DNA of 64,000 bases from Roseihalotalea indica (GTDB taxonomy: Bacteria; Bacteroidota; Bacteroidia; Cytophagales; Cyclobacteriaceae): the NCBI RefSeq assembly GCF_022458895.1, contig NZ_JAINFL010000019.1:59815-123814 (forward strand), written 5' to 3'. The position numbers and the translations under genes are program-made. Shown in pieces: positions 36,766 to 46,107 of the stretch. The notes under the pieces are model-generated. The model saw only the letters and a program-made list of their open reading frames with translations, did not search any database and was not told where the DNA came from. Every line of letters begins with the position of its first letter. Position 1 is the stretch's first letter.

Positions 36766-37205
36766 CAGTACCCGCTTTTAGTAAAACGGCGCACTACGCT
36801 GGTCACCACTCCCCAAATCTGGAAGTCATCATCTTTTTTAATGTGTATGGGCGGATAATCCGGGTGCTCGGGGCGCAACCAGATTTCTTCCTGTTCATAA
36901 CACAGGCGTTTTACTGTTAACTCGCCGGAAACCAACGCAACTACAATACTACCATGCTCAGGGGTAATGCTACGGTCGATCACCAGCAAGTCCTGATCCT
37001 GAATGCCTGCTCCTGCCATGCTGTGGCCCTGCACGCGCACGAAATAGGTTGACGAAGGATGTTCCACCAGAAATTGATTTAAGTCCAGATCTTGTTCTAC
37101 GTAGTCGTCAGCGGGTGATGGAAATCCGGCAGGCACCTGGTAACTGAAATAGGGAAGAGCTATGGAATAACGGATGGTGCATCGTACAAGCTGATTGGTT
37201 TTCAT
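36765..37205 (-). CDS. umuD: UmuD, autoproteolytic subunit of DNA polymerase V
   Basis: 146 residues, S24 LexA-like peptidase. The self-cleavage site is Ala26-Gly27 (PAGFPSPADDY), the catalytic Ser62 lies in GHSMAG and Lys99 in LTVKRL. After RecA-stimulated cleavage UmuD' joins UmuC. It is first in a two-gene operon. A 13-bp dyad GAATAAATTATTC at 37217-37229, 12 bases before the start, is a possible operator; Bacteroidota lack the E. coli LexA box, so this is tentative. Confidence 0.96.
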   Translation of the reverse strand: MKTNQLVRCTIRYSIALPYFSYQVPAGFPSPADDYVEQDLDLNQFLVEHPSSTYFVRVQGHSMAGAGIQDQDLLVIDRSITPEHGSIVVALVSGELTVKRLCYEQEEIWLRPEHPDYPPIHIKKDDDFQIWGVVTSVVRRFTKSGY

Positions 37206-37216
37206 AAGACTAGCTG

Positions 37217-37229
37217 GAATAAATTATTC
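37217..37229. promoter_or_regulatory. Short dyad upstream of umuD, possible operator
   Basis: Six-bp arms GAATAA/TTATTC around one central base, 12 bases before the umuD start codon. Such AT-rich dyads occur by chance, so support is weak. Confidence 0.3.
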
Positions 37230-37391
37230 TGCTAAGAAATACTTTTTTTAAGAAAAATGTTTACTTTTTGTAAGTATATTTTGTCAAACTATCTAGATTT
37301 GCTTCACTTATTTGTGAGTAATCGTCTGAGTATAACCTTAGGCGTTGCCAGGCATTTTTCTTTATATTGCAAAACAACCAGGGCCGATTTT

Positions 37392-38981
37392 ATGCTACGA
37401 TACCTCTTATACCTTACTGCTCTTAGCAGTATTTTCAGTGCGTGCCAGTCCGATGCTACCCTAACCGAAGAGCGCCGCCCCAACATCTTATTTGCTATTG
37501 CGGATGATGCTTCTTTTCCCCATATGGGTGCTTATGGCTGCACTTGGGTCACTACGCCTGGCTTTGACCGGGTAGCCGAAAATGGACTGCTATTTATGAA
37601 CGCCTATACCCCTAATGCCAAATGTGCTCCTTCGCGGGCGTGTATCCTGACGGGGCGTAACTCCTGGCAGCTGGAAGAGGCAGCAAACCATTCGCCTTTC
37701 TTTCCCTCAAAGTTTACTACGTTTATGGAAAGCCTGAGTGGGCACGGCTACTTTGTAGGCCATACAGCCAAGGGTTGGGCTCCTGGTGAGGCCGGAGAGC
37801 GCAATGGAAAACCTCGCCAACTGACCGGTCCGGCATTCAATGAACACTCAACCACACCTCCGGCCGACTATATCAGCAAAAACGATTATGCCGAAAATTT
37901 CCGCGCTTTCCTGAATACAAAACCCGACTCCTTGCCCTTCTGCTTTTGGTATGGCTCTACTGAACCTCATCGGGCCTATGAGTATGGTGCGGGTATTCGG
38001 AAAGGTGGAAAGCAGTTATCGGATATTGAAGATATTCCAGACTTCTGGCCCCAAAACGATACCGTCCGGACTGATATGCTGGATTATGCTTTTGAGATTG
38101 AATACTTTGATCAGCATCTGGTAAAAATGCTGGATATGCTGGAAGAGGCCGGTGAATTGGAGAATACCATCGTGATTGTAACCGCGGATAATGGTATGCC
38201 CTTTCCGAGAATTAAAGGACAGACGTACGAAATGTCTAACCATTTACCCTTTGCCGTTATGTGGCCTGCCGGTATTGAAGAGCCGGGCCGCTCATTGGAA
38301 GATTATATAAGTTTTATTGATATTGCTCCTACGCTGCTGGAGATTGCCCATGTGCCTTTTGAGGAAAGTAACATGCAAGCCATACAGGGACAAAGCCTTA
38401 CCGGCCTCTTCCAGGCACAGCTTACTGATAGTGTAGCTCGTGACCACGTGTTAATTGGTAAAGAACGCCATGACGTAGGTCGCCCTCACGACTGGGGGTA
38501 TCCCATCCGGGGCATTGTGAAAAACGATTATCTGTACATCCGCAATTTTGAACCTGACCGCTGGCCTGCCGGAAATCCTGAAACCGGTTATCTTAATACC
38601 GATGGTAGCCCTACCAAAACTCTCGTTCTTCAGAGTCACCATAAAGCCAGTATGGAAAATTACTGGGCGATGAATTTTGGTAAGCGTCCATCAGAAGAGC
38701 TTTACCGTATTGACGAAGACCCGAACTGTGTACATAATCTGGCTTATGACCCTGAGCTGGCTCCGGTTATGGAAGCCATGGAAAACCAATTGTATGCTGA
38801 ACTCAAAGAGCAGGGAGACCCGCGCATGTTTGGCCGGGGCGATATTTTTGATAATTACGTCTACTCTTCTGAAGCGACGCGCGGCTTCTACGAACGCTAT
38901 ATGGGAGGGGAAGACATCAAAACCGGCTGGGTAAACCCCTCTGACTTTGAGGAGAAAATAGAAGAAGAAGGCATACATTAG
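37392..38981 (+). CDS. Sulfatase (type I, Cys-type) lipoprotein
   Basis: 529 residues from the ATG at 37392, chosen because it gives a lipoprotein signal (Cys18 in FSAC); the frame opens 45 codons earlier without sense. The sulfatase signature [12 protein letters not shown] places the formylglycine-forming Cys at residue 78. Metal ligands are in [11 protein letters not shown] and [10 protein letters not shown]. It removes sulfate esters in the periplasm or at the surface, after activation by a formylglycine-generating enzyme. TAGATTTG at 37294-37301 may be its -7 element. The nearest neighbours are unrelated, so the substrate is unknown. Confidence 0.92.
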   Translation: MLRYLLYLTALSSIFSACQSDATLTEERRPNILFAIADDASFPHMGAYGCTWVTTPGFDRVAENGLLFMNAYTPNAKCAPSRACILTGRNSWQLEEAANHSPFFPSKFTTFMESLSGHGYFVGHTAKGWAPGEAGERNGKPRQLTGPAFNEHSTTPPADYISKNDYAENFRAFLNTKPDSLPFCFWYGSTEPHRAYEYGAGIRKGGKQLSDIEDIPDFWPQNDTVRTDMLDYAFEIEYFDQHLVKMLDMLEEAGELENTIVIVTADNGMPFPRIKGQTYEMSNHLPFAVMWPAGIEEPGRSLEDYISFIDIAPTLLEIAHVPFEESNMQAIQGQSLTGLFQAQLTDSVARDHVLIGKERHDVGRPHDWGYPIRGIVKNDYLYIRNFEPDRWPAGNPETGYLNTDGSPTKTLVLQSHHKASMENYWAMNFGKRPSEELYRIDEDPNCVHNLAYDPELAPVMEAMENQLYAELKEQGDPRMFGRGDIFDNYVYSSEATRGFYERYMGGEDIKTGWVNPSDFEEKIEEEGIH

Positions 38982-39016
38982 ACCTTATTCTAATTTCTCT
39001 TACTAACGTCCCAGAA

Positions 39017-39050
39017 AGCAGGAGGCTGTATATGGAATCTGCCTCCTGCT
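39017..39050. terminator. Hairpin after the sulfatase gene
   Basis: Perfect 10-bp arms AGCAGGAGGC (39017-39026) and GCCTCCTGCT (39041-39050) with a 14-base loop, between the convergent sulfatase and ECF42 genes. No strong T run. Its right arm is identical to that at 16344-16353. Confidence 0.5.
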
Positions 39051-39167
39051 GATCGCCTCCAGCATTACTTTCAAGACTCACGATAGAAAATGTTATCGGA
39101 ATAACCTCTCTTGAGTGAACATGCCGATCAACAAACCGAGCAGTATTCTCTATGGCAAACTTTTACA

Positions 39168-40394
39168 TCAAAGCCTATCAACATTGGTTTGGATGACCTG
39201 CCGATCGGTATTGGTTTTGGCTAGCGAGAGGGCTTCTTGAAAACTTGTTTTTGCCTTTTGGTTATCTACACCAGTATAAAGCTCGCCTAATAGGGTAAAA
39301 TAAAAATGGTTGTTGGTGAGCTTTAGTTTTTCCGCTTCGGCAATGGCCTCACTCTTTCCGTGCACTTTCGAGAAAGCAAAAACCCGGTTAAGGGCAGCGA
39401 TGGGGGAGGAGTTCTTTTCTAGCAACTGATCGTATAGCCGCAAAATGGTTTTCCATTTCTCCGGAGTATCGGATTTTACGGTATGCCAGTAGGCGATGCT
39501 TGCTTCCAGATGATAGCGGGTAACTTCAGCACCATGTGACGCCTGGTGAAGAAAATAAGCTCCTTTAGCCATCAAATCCTTATTCCAGAGCGATTCATCC
39601 TGATCTCGGTATAAGATCAACTCGCCTCGCTCGTTTTTGCGGGCATCAAAGCGGGAGGTATGAAAACACATCAGAGCTAGCAGTGCATTAACGGAGGGGC
39701 AATTGGTCGATTGATTTTCAATGAGGAGGTAGGTAAGGCGCATAGCCTCCAGGCAGAGGTCCTTTCGGATCACTGTGTTCTGGCTTTCAGAATAATAACC
39801 TTCGCTAAAAAGCAAGTATAAGGTGGTAAGTACTGTATCAAGCCGCTCATGAATCTCAGACTCGTCAGGCATTACTATAGCAACCTGTTCGCTACGCAAT
39901 TTTTCTCTGGCTCGGTACAGCCGTTTGTTAATGGTCTCTTTACTGGTTAGAAAAGCATCGGCAATTTCATCAATACCAAAGCCACCCAGAATGCGCAGGG
40001 CAAGACCAATCTGCGCTTCTTTTGAGATCACTGGGTGACAAATGGCAAATAGCATTTGCAGCTGACTGTCGGTAACATTCTGTTCTGATAAATCAATATC
40101 TATTTCCTGACTTTCGAGAGGTATGTTGCTTAGATTTTGCGCTATTTTTTGGGTAAAAGTAACACGGCGGTTTATGTGATTTTTAGCCTTGTTTTTTGCA
40201 ACCGTATAGAGCCAGGCGGTAGGGTTATCAGGAATGCCTTGCCGGGGCCAGATTTCCAGCGCCGACACGAATGTTTCGCTGGCAATATCCTCAGCAATTG
40301 CTATGTGAGCCATGCCAAAATGCTTACAGAGCACCGCGGTTATTTTGCTGAATTCAGTTCGGAATAAATGAGGAATTAGGGTGGATTGCTTCAT
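39168..40394 (-). CDS. ECF42-type RNA polymerase sigma factor with TPR-like C-terminal domain
   Basis: 408 residues, about twice a plain ECF sigma. Sigma-2 region about 1-90 (ASETFVSALEIWPRQGIPDNPTAWLY) and sigma-4 region 115-175 (IDEIADAFLTSKETINKRLYRAREK). The extra C-terminal domain (185-408) is the DUF6596 helical repeat that marks the ECF42 group (LLFSEGYYSES). ECF42 sigmas pair with YciI/DGPF proteins and need the C-terminal domain for activity, without a classical anti-sigma. The partner is the gene directly upstream. A hairpin 8 bases before the start separates them. Confidence 0.92.
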   Translation of the reverse strand: MKQSTLIPHLFRTEFSKITAVLCKHFGMAHIAIAEDIASETFVSALEIWPRQGIPDNPTAWLYTVAKNKAKNHINRRVTFTQKIAQNLSNIPLESQEIDIDLSEQNVTDSQLQMLFAICHPVISKEAQIGLALRILGGFGIDEIADAFLTSKETINKRLYRAREKLRSEQVAIVMPDESEIHERLDTVLTTLYLLFSEGYYSESQNTVIRKDLCLEAMRLTYLLIENQSTNCPSVNALLALMCFHTSRFDARKNERGELILYRDQDESLWNKDLMAKGAYFLHQASHGAEVTRYHLEASIAYWHTVKSDTPEKWKTILRLYDQLLEKNSSPIAALNRVFAFSKVHGKSEAIAEAEKLKLTNNHFYFTLLGELYTGVDNQKAKTSFQEALSLAKTNTDRQVIQTNVDRL

Positions 40395-40401
40395 AAGAAA
40401 G

Positions 40402-40426
40402 AAGCCTCCGCGGGCTACGGAGGCTT
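40402..40426 (-). terminator. Terminator/attenuator between YciI-like and ECF42 genes
   Basis: Perfect 9-bp GC-rich arms (40402-40410 and 40418-40426), 7-base loop, then CTTTCTT on the minus strand running into the ECF42 start codon at 40394. It would end most transcripts after the YciI-like gene and let a fraction pass. Confidence 0.65.
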
Positions 40427-40452
40427 GTGATGCTATTAAACGTTAGCCGTTA

Positions 40453-40794
40453 TTACTTGGCTATCTTCCGTACTTCCACGCTGTTGCCTTCGCCTTGCAA
40501 TACAGGTGATCCTTTCGCAAACGTAACAGCTTCATCTACCGATTCAGCTCGTACAATAACATACCCACCAATGGTTTCTTTAATATCACCAAACGGGCCA
40601 TTGGTAACCACATCGTTTGACTTTACCACGCGGCTATCATCAAACAATAACCCATTTCCGTGACTAACCAACTTATCCTGAGCGGCTATCCCATCCAGCC
40701 AGTCCATGGTTTGTTGCATCCAGGCTTGTATCTGTTCCGGTGAGGCTACTTTACCGCCATCTTCGTGTCTGAAAATTAACATAAACTCGTCCAT
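40453..40794 (-). CDS. YciI/DGPF-domain protein, partner of the ECF42 sigma
   Basis: 113 residues from the Met at 40794 (MDEFMLIFRHED); the frame opens three codons earlier. It fits the YCII-related (DGPF) family: an EFMLIFR strand, a central helix (QAWMQQTMDWLDGIAAQDKL), then VTNGPFGDIKETIGGYVIVRAES, in which NGPF takes the place of DGPF. Such proteins are dimeric ferredoxin-like folds of unknown reaction. They are the standard genomic partners and targets of ECF42 sigma factors, as here. Confidence 0.9.
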   Translation of the reverse strand: MDEFMLIFRHEDGGKVASPEQIQAWMQQTMDWLDGIAAQDKLVSHGNGLLFDDSRVVKSNDVVTNGPFGDIKETIGGYVIVRAESVDEAVTFAKGSPVLQGEGNSVEVRKIAK

Positions 40795-41003
40795 ACTATT
40801 CAATCGTTAGTTGTGATGAAATAATTGATTTACACCCCTATGACAAACGAGTATTGCTAAATTGGACATCGTAGAACACATTTTTTGAAATAAATGATAT
40901 TAAGAAAGTTGTTAGTAATAAAGGGTTTATGGTTGATAAACAAAATAGGCAGGTGTAAAAACATCATTCATGATATTCGTAAGAATTTACGATACAGGTT
41001 CGC

Positions 41004-42005
41004 CTACGGCAGCGGGTCCCAGCGAAGTTCGGCAATGCGGAGGCCCTGTAGATCGGGCAATAGGGCTGCGATATACCATTGCCCCTGGTACTGGAATATT
41101 TCCGGGGCGGCCACTTCCAGAGTGCCTACAAAATACTGATCATCATCTACTCCAAAATCACTTAGGTTTTTAGAACGATATACGCTGGTTTTCTGCGGTA
41201 CTTCCGTTACGCCATCCACTACTCGCCCGTAAGACTGAGTGCGAAACAGGTAATAATAACCCGATGGATGCCTGACCACAAAGGGGCATTCTGCCTGCCA
41301 GAACTTGTCGCCCCCGGCCTGCCCACCGTACGCTACTTTGGTAGATTCGCTCCAACTTTCCAGATCGGGCGAAGTACGCAAATAAACAGCACCAATCTGG
41401 TTAGGATGGGCCGTGTAGTAGAGGTAAAAAGTTTCATCTTCCTGTAGCACCATAGCATCCCGAGTGTTGGTTTCTTTTGGATCACCAAATAAGGCCGGAG
41501 AGCCATTTTTAATCTCTCGTTCAAATTGAACGCCATCCAGACTGGTCGCCAGACAGATACGATTCCAGTCGCCGTAAAACATGTGGTATACTCCATCGAT
41601 GCGGGTTACATAAGGAGCCTGAAGGCCACCGGGTTCTTCGCCTAGTTTAGGATCGGCCTGCATGGCAATGCCCATCGGGGTCCAGTCACGGTCGGTGAGG
41701 TTAGCGGCTTGCCAGCGGTGTAATAGACGGGTTTTGCCGGGGGCTTTAGTGTTACGAATACATGACCATACCTGCCAGCTACTATCGGCCGCCTGCCAGA
41801 TGCCAAAATCTACGGGCTGTTGACCTTCCGAAGTGAGTTCGCCCAGGTCGGGGTTACCAGCAATCACCCACCAGTTGCCTTCAATGGTAGGCATAAGCAG
41901 TGGGTCGGGTTGAGAAAATACAGCGTTAGAGAGAGACAGGCATAAAACAGTGGTGAGAAACAGTCGGAAAAAATAATGGGGAAGGTACTGTCGATAATAG
42001 ATCAT
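41004..42005 (-). CDS. Five-bladed propeller glycosidase-like protein (GH43/GH32 type)
   Basis: 333 residues from the Met at 42005; an upstream Met (42023) is possible. Signal peptide to about residue 32 (SNAVFSQ). Blades show the GH43/GH32-clan pattern: PVDFGIWQAADSSWQVW, GLQAPYVTRIDGVYHMFYGDW, TRDAMVLQEDETFYLYYT, QAECPFVVRHPSGYYYLFRT and AAPEIFQYQGQWYIAAL. Acidic residues fall where catalytic groups are expected, but I cannot fix the family or the substrate. It may act on an exported oligosaccharide. A DUF819 permease gene follows upstream on the same strand. Confidence 0.75.
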   Translation of the reverse strand: MIYYRQYLPHYFFRLFLTTVLCLSLSNAVFSQPDPLLMPTIEGNWWVIAGNPDLGELTSEGQQPVDFGIWQAADSSWQVWSCIRNTKAPGKTRLLHRWQAANLTDRDWTPMGIAMQADPKLGEEPGGLQAPYVTRIDGVYHMFYGDWNRICLATSLDGVQFEREIKNGSPALFGDPKETNTRDAMVLQEDETFYLYYTAHPNQIGAVYLRTSPDLESWSESTKVAYGGQAGGDKFWQAECPFVVRHPSGYYYLFRTQSYGRVVDGVTEVPQKTSVYRSKNLSDFGVDDDQYFVGTLEVAAPEIFQYQGQWYIAALLPDLQGLRIAELRWDPLP

Positions 42006-42066
42006 AAGAAAAAAATTTAACATGCCGAAAGGTAAAGAAATTGCTGCATATCCTTTGCATCGATAG

Positions 42067-43224
42067 TTATGCTAACCAACCGGCCACCAGAAATCCAAGA
42101 TAGGTTCCTACACCATTCCCTAGAGCACCCACTAGAATGCCGGGTAAATAAAGGTCCATACGGTTCAGGCTTTTGGCCAACGCCAATGCCGAAGCAGAGC
42201 CCCCGATATTAGCCTGTGAGGCAACGGCTGCCGTGTCCCAGTCCAGTTTGCCTAATGCAGTGGCTCCAAAGGTGAGCACTCCATGAACCAGCATAATGGT
42301 GAGTACTAGCACCAGTAGCCGCCAGGCTAACCCGCCAATCTGGCTAAGGGCTGCAAACTCGCAAAAAGCACCAATCACGGCCAGAAAAAGATATACGCTG
42401 AACAAGCCTAACAGGTGGCCACCCGGCAACTGATGCAGAGCCGGAATCTGAGCCAGTACTAAGGCGATGGTGGTAAGAATAAGAATGGATGGAATCTCGA
42501 TGCCAAAGGTCGTAAGCCATTCGGCTAAAGCGTTGGAGATCAATAGTGTGAAGATACCCAGGCTTAGTAAAATACTTAGTGACAGTACTCCGACTGTCTC
42601 TTTTTCTCGCTCAGGGGGCGCTTCTTCAGTGGCTACCGTTGCCGGTGCGGAAGGTTGGGCTTGTTTAAAAACTCTTCGGAATAAGGTAGGAACCAGTAGC
42701 GTAACTACCATCCACAGAGCGGTGATAATGTTATCTACCGCAGCCATTCCGGCATAGAGTACTCCCTCCTCCATCACGTTGTAATGGATAGCAACCGCAT
42801 TAAAGTTTACGCTTCCGCCCGTATACGTGCCCACAAACATCCCGCTGATGGCCGGGTATAATGCACCAAACTGCTCTGAACCATTAATCAGGTACATCCC
42901 GGCCAGCACACCGAGTACCGTGCCCATGATGCCTATTCCAAACAGAATGAGCATAGGAGTACCAGCTCTTCGGATACTTTTCAGGTTTACATCCAGCAGC
43001 AGGAAAAAGATGGATAAAGGGGCAATGTAAGTGAAGATGCCGGAATACACCGGAGAGCCCTGAGAAGCCGAAGGCATAACGCCCAGGTTAGCCAGCAGCG
43101 CAACAAACAGAATGACCAGCAGTGCGGTGCTCAGGTGTTTAAGGATGGTGGTGCATACCAGCCACTCACAGATAAGAATACTAAGGCAGAGCATGCCCAG
43201 CACATACAGCGGTTCTTCAAGCAT
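42067..43224 (-). CDS. DUF819 family membrane protein
   Basis: 385 residues, about ten membrane helices in two repeats, with a polar loop around 195-215 (PAPATVATEEAPPERE). The conserved GMFVGTYTGGSVNFNAVA and the late ASQANIGGSASALALAKSL are DUF819 signatures. The family resembles transporters with inverted repeats; no substrate is known to me. It sits just upstream of the GH43-like gene on the same strand (43-base gap), so the two may share a message. Confidence 0.88.
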   Translation of the reverse strand: MLEEPLYVLGMLCLSILICEWLVCTTILKHLSTALLVILFVALLANLGVMPSASQGSPVYSGIFTYIAPLSIFFLLLDVNLKSIRRAGTPMLILFGIGIMGTVLGVLAGMYLINGSEQFGALYPAISGMFVGTYTGGSVNFNAVAIHYNVMEEGVLYAGMAAVDNIITALWMVVTLLVPTLFRRVFKQAQPSAPATVATEEAPPEREKETVGVLSLSILLSLGIFTLLISNALAEWLTTFGIEIPSILILTTIALVLAQIPALHQLPGGHLLGLFSVYLFLAVIGAFCEFAALSQIGGLAWRLLVLVLTIMLVHGVLTFGATALGKLDWDTAAVASQANIGGSASALALAKSLNRMDLYLPGILVGALGNGVGTYLGFLVAGWLA

Positions 43225-43467
43225 AGGTTAGGAGAGGTTTAACACACAAAATAGTCGAAAATTTGGGAACCGCCTCAGATGATTCGCCAAGGCAAAGGAT
43301 TTGTTTTGTCAGAAATCTTCCACAACGATACGAGCTGCTTCTGACAAGTTCGCCAACGCTTTCTTTTCTTTTAATCTTTCTTAGTTCTTTCATATGTAAT
43401 GTTCCGACCGTAGTGAAAGCAGGGAAGCTAGACAGAGACTTTATCTTCATCGCAAAAAATAACGACA

Positions 43468-44229
43468 ATGTATTTCTTACGCTTCTGTTTTCTGATATCA
43501 TTAGTTCTTCTGATAGGATGTGATATTTCTGTCAATGACCCTGCAACAGGTTCTGGTTCAAAGTCCTCTTCAAAGAAAGAAGGTGTAGTTCGGAAAAAGA
43601 GATCTGACGGAACGCTGGCGACCGAGATTACCTATCAGAACCAGAAAAAAAACGGGTTGGCCAAGTATTACTACAAAAATGGAAAGCTGCGTAGTGAAGT
43701 AATGTTTAAGGATGACGTAAAGCACGGGGAGGCTAAGCTTTACTATGAAAACGAGGAGTTGTATCAGGTGACTAACTACGTGGAAGGAAAAAAAGATGGT
43801 ATTCAGCGAAAATACCGGGACGATGGCCGGCTGATGGCGGAAGTTCCTTACCAAATGGATTGGGCCGGTATGGGACTGGTAGAGTATACCCTGAAGGGAA
43901 AGCCTAAGAAACAGTATCCCAAATTAGAGGTAAAAACTACGGATCGCACGCTGAAAGATAACCAATACATTATACGGGCTTCATTTTCTGAACCTCTGAA
44001 AGATGTGATGTATTACGTTGGAGACCTCTCACCTAAAGGGTTTCTGCATGATGAGTTAACCCGTATTGCTCCCAAGCCAGGTGGGTATCTGGAGATCACT
44101 TATTTTGTGCCTCCCGGAACATTTCTCATGGAGAAGCTCAATATTATAGCGGTGGGCTCTACGATCCTGAAGAACCCTTATGTAGCCCAGAAGTCTATCA
44201 ATATTGCGGTTGAAAATAAAGGATTTTAG
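43468..44229 (+). CDS. MORN-repeat (YwqK-type) lipoprotein
   Basis: 253 residues, lipobox Cys18 (VLLIGC). Residues 40-150 are MORN/YwqK repeats with the pattern KNGLAKYYYKNGKLRSE, KHGEAKLYYENEELYQ and KDGIQRKYRDDGRLMAE. The C-terminal 100 residues are a beta-rich domain without a family I know. YwqK proteins are labelled antitoxins in databases, but in Bacteroidota they are widespread surface lipoproteins and no toxin adjoins this one. It converges on the transglutaminase/TPR gene with an 11-base gap. Confidence 0.8.
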   Translation: MYFLRFCFLISLVLLIGCDISVNDPATGSGSKSSSKKEGVVRKKRSDGTLATEITYQNQKKNGLAKYYYKNGKLRSEVMFKDDVKHGEAKLYYENEELYQVTNYVEGKKDGIQRKYRDDGRLMAEVPYQMDWAGMGLVEYTLKGKPKKQYPKLEVKTTDRTLKDNQYIIRASFSEPLKDVMYYVGDLSPKGFLHDELTRIAPKPGGYLEITYFVPPGTFLMEKLNIIAVGSTILKNPYVAQKSINIAVENKGF

Positions 44230-44240
44230 CTAAGGCAAAG

Positions 44241-45803
44241 TCAGTATCCGAGCATACGCTTCCTTTGCAATAACTCATAATTACCAGGAGCATATTCTAG
44301 GCCTTTGCTGATAAGACGTTTTGTTTCCCGCTCGTTACCTTTCTTGAAATAGTAAACCGCAGCTAGTGAATATGCTCTGCCAATCAGGTCAGCATTGACC
44401 GGTATGTCATCTGTTCGCTGCTGCATTCTTTCCTCAAACTGAAGGCGAGCCTGTTTAGCTTCTGTTTCATTTCCCTGTTCATAAGCCTGAGCAAACTGGA
44501 TCAGGTACAGCTGCATGAGTTGCCCCTGAACCAGATTATTATTCTCCAGAAAAGAAAACTGATTGGTATACTGTTCAATCAGTTTAATGCGCTTACCGTT
44601 ATCAGAAAGAGCATTCAACTTTTGGGCAATAGCCGATACTAATATAGACTGGTTGTCTACGTTTTCAGGATTTAGACGGCAAGCCTCTTTTAATAAATTC
44701 AGAGCCGATGAGTAGTTGCCTTTGTTATACTCAATTCTGCCTTTTTCTTTATAGTAAATCTCAGAAATTTGCCCTACCAGACTACTATCAGTCAAATGAT
44801 GCGTGATATAGCGGAACATACTATCGTAATGGGTTACATTGTATGCCTGAGTGAGTTGTTCGTAGGTAAACCGGGTAAACTCCTGAGCTAGGTCTTCCTC
44901 TGTTATATCGTAATCTCGGAAACGAGACATTCGGACAAAGTATTCTCCGTACTGAGCGCTATTTAAATCAATTTCGCCGAGGTTAAGTGCTGTCACACCT
45001 TGGAGTAGGTAGGCTATTCTCTCTGAAGGGTACAACAGGTATGCTTTTTCCAGTTGCTGCTGAGCATATGTCTGCCGCTCATCTTCCATACTGTATAGGG
45101 CGTCGTTGTAATACTGTAACCCTACCAGCTCCTTTAAAGTAATATCTTCATCGGTAAAATAGTATTCGTCAAACAGAAGATTTACCCCCTTTGTATTAAA
45201 TTCCTGATCACTGATTAGTTTACGCTTTCGCATTTGTGTAACAAACTCACTTTTAAACCGATCATCGAACGCATAATAACCACCAGCCGGATCAGTGGAC
45301 TCTACCAGGATGCGTTCAGCTTTCGGGTAGGCAACTAAATATACATGGGTGGGTGTCTCACGAATGGCATAGTCTATTCCGAGTTCCTTAAGAGCCATGG
45401 CATACAATGCTGTTGCTGAAACACAATTGTATTGCCCCTGACGGAAGATACTACTGAATGTGTTCTTCAGCGCATATTTCCGTAAGAAAGACTGATGTAG
45501 TGTTTTGTAGAGTTGTTTAATCTTTTTTTCCGAACTTTTCTTATCAAACTTACCACCTTGAATGCTCTGTAAAATATTCAGATACAACGCATATTTACTT
45601 TGATAAAAATCCTGCGTAGCTGCCTGATCAATAGCCAGCAGTAAGGCAAAATAACTTTCGGTGTTGTCTTCGTTCAGCGTCTTAAAAGCCTGTTCTTCAA
45701 ACTTGGAATGGAAAACTACTTCCTCTTTTTCTACTAATTTGCCCTGTGAGTATCCTGCTAGCGAAAGCAGGCTCAGAAAGATAATAAATGTCGTTCGTAG
45801 CAT
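44241..45803 (-). CDS. Secreted transglutaminase-like / TPR protein
   Basis: 520 residues, signal peptide about 1-19. Residues 60-175 carry a transglutaminase-like (papain-fold) core: Cys127 in QYNCVSATALY, His153 in PTHVYL and Asp171 in ESTDPAGG, so the catalytic triad is complete. From about 235 on, helical repeats fit TPRs (EKAYLLYPSERIAYLLQGV; YNKGNYSSALNLLKEACRLNPENV). Such proteins may cleave or cross-link envelope peptides; the target is unknown. TAAATTTG on the minus strand (45830-45837) may be its -7 element. Confidence 0.8.
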   Translation of the reverse strand: MLRTTFIIFLSLLSLAGYSQGKLVEKEEVVFHSKFEEQAFKTLNEDNTESYFALLLAIDQAATQDFYQSKYALYLNILQSIQGGKFDKKSSEKKIKQLYKTLHQSFLRKYALKNTFSSIFRQGQYNCVSATALYAMALKELGIDYAIRETPTHVYLVAYPKAERILVESTDPAGGYYAFDDRFKSEFVTQMRKRKLISDQEFNTKGVNLLFDEYYFTDEDITLKELVGLQYYNDALYSMEDERQTYAQQQLEKAYLLYPSERIAYLLQGVTALNLGEIDLNSAQYGEYFVRMSRFRDYDITEEDLAQEFTRFTYEQLTQAYNVTHYDSMFRYITHHLTDSSLVGQISEIYYKEKGRIEYNKGNYSSALNLLKEACRLNPENVDNQSILVSAIAQKLNALSDNGKRIKLIEQYTNQFSFLENNNLVQGQLMQLYLIQFAQAYEQGNETEAKQARLQFEERMQQRTDDIPVNADLIGRAYSLAAVYYFKKGNERETKRLISKGLEYAPGNYELLQRKRMLGY

Positions 45804-46107
45804 ACCTCGACTTATTTATAGAATATAGACAAATTTACAACTTGTATATTTATATAAATGATTGTTTTTGTGTAATAAATACTATGTAGGATATATACTA
45901 TAGTTGTCGGTAGTTTCTGAAATTATTGTCAGATGATGAGATTCTTTGAAAAATAAATTTAGCTCATCATGTTGTATTGCTTTTCTGGGCAGCCTTATAC
46001 ATACAGGATACCGGCGGTCAGTCTTTTCTCTTGATTTTTGTAAGTTCATCCCTAAGAGAATTATTCGTAGCTAGCCTATAGCGAAAACTAAAAACTTCCC
46101 CTCTCCT
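45804..46107. other. Divergent intergenic region
   Basis: 304 bases between the transglutaminase/TPR gene and the secreted hypothetical protein gene. AT-rich, no gene seen. An 8-bp inverted repeat ATGATGAG/CTCATCAT (45933-45940 with 45963-45970) is the only structure I noticed. Confidence 0.4.

Noticed and set aside
43217..43523. Opposed small frames in the gap between the DUF819 and MORN genes
   Set aside because: Both overlap real starts and lack any protein-like pattern. The 9-bp inverted repeat there (43306-43314 with 43339-43347) is noted but has no clear role.
43468..44229. Toxin-antitoxin system suggested by the YwqK-type repeats
   Set aside because: No toxin gene is next to it and the protein has a lipoprotein signal, so a surface role is more likely.
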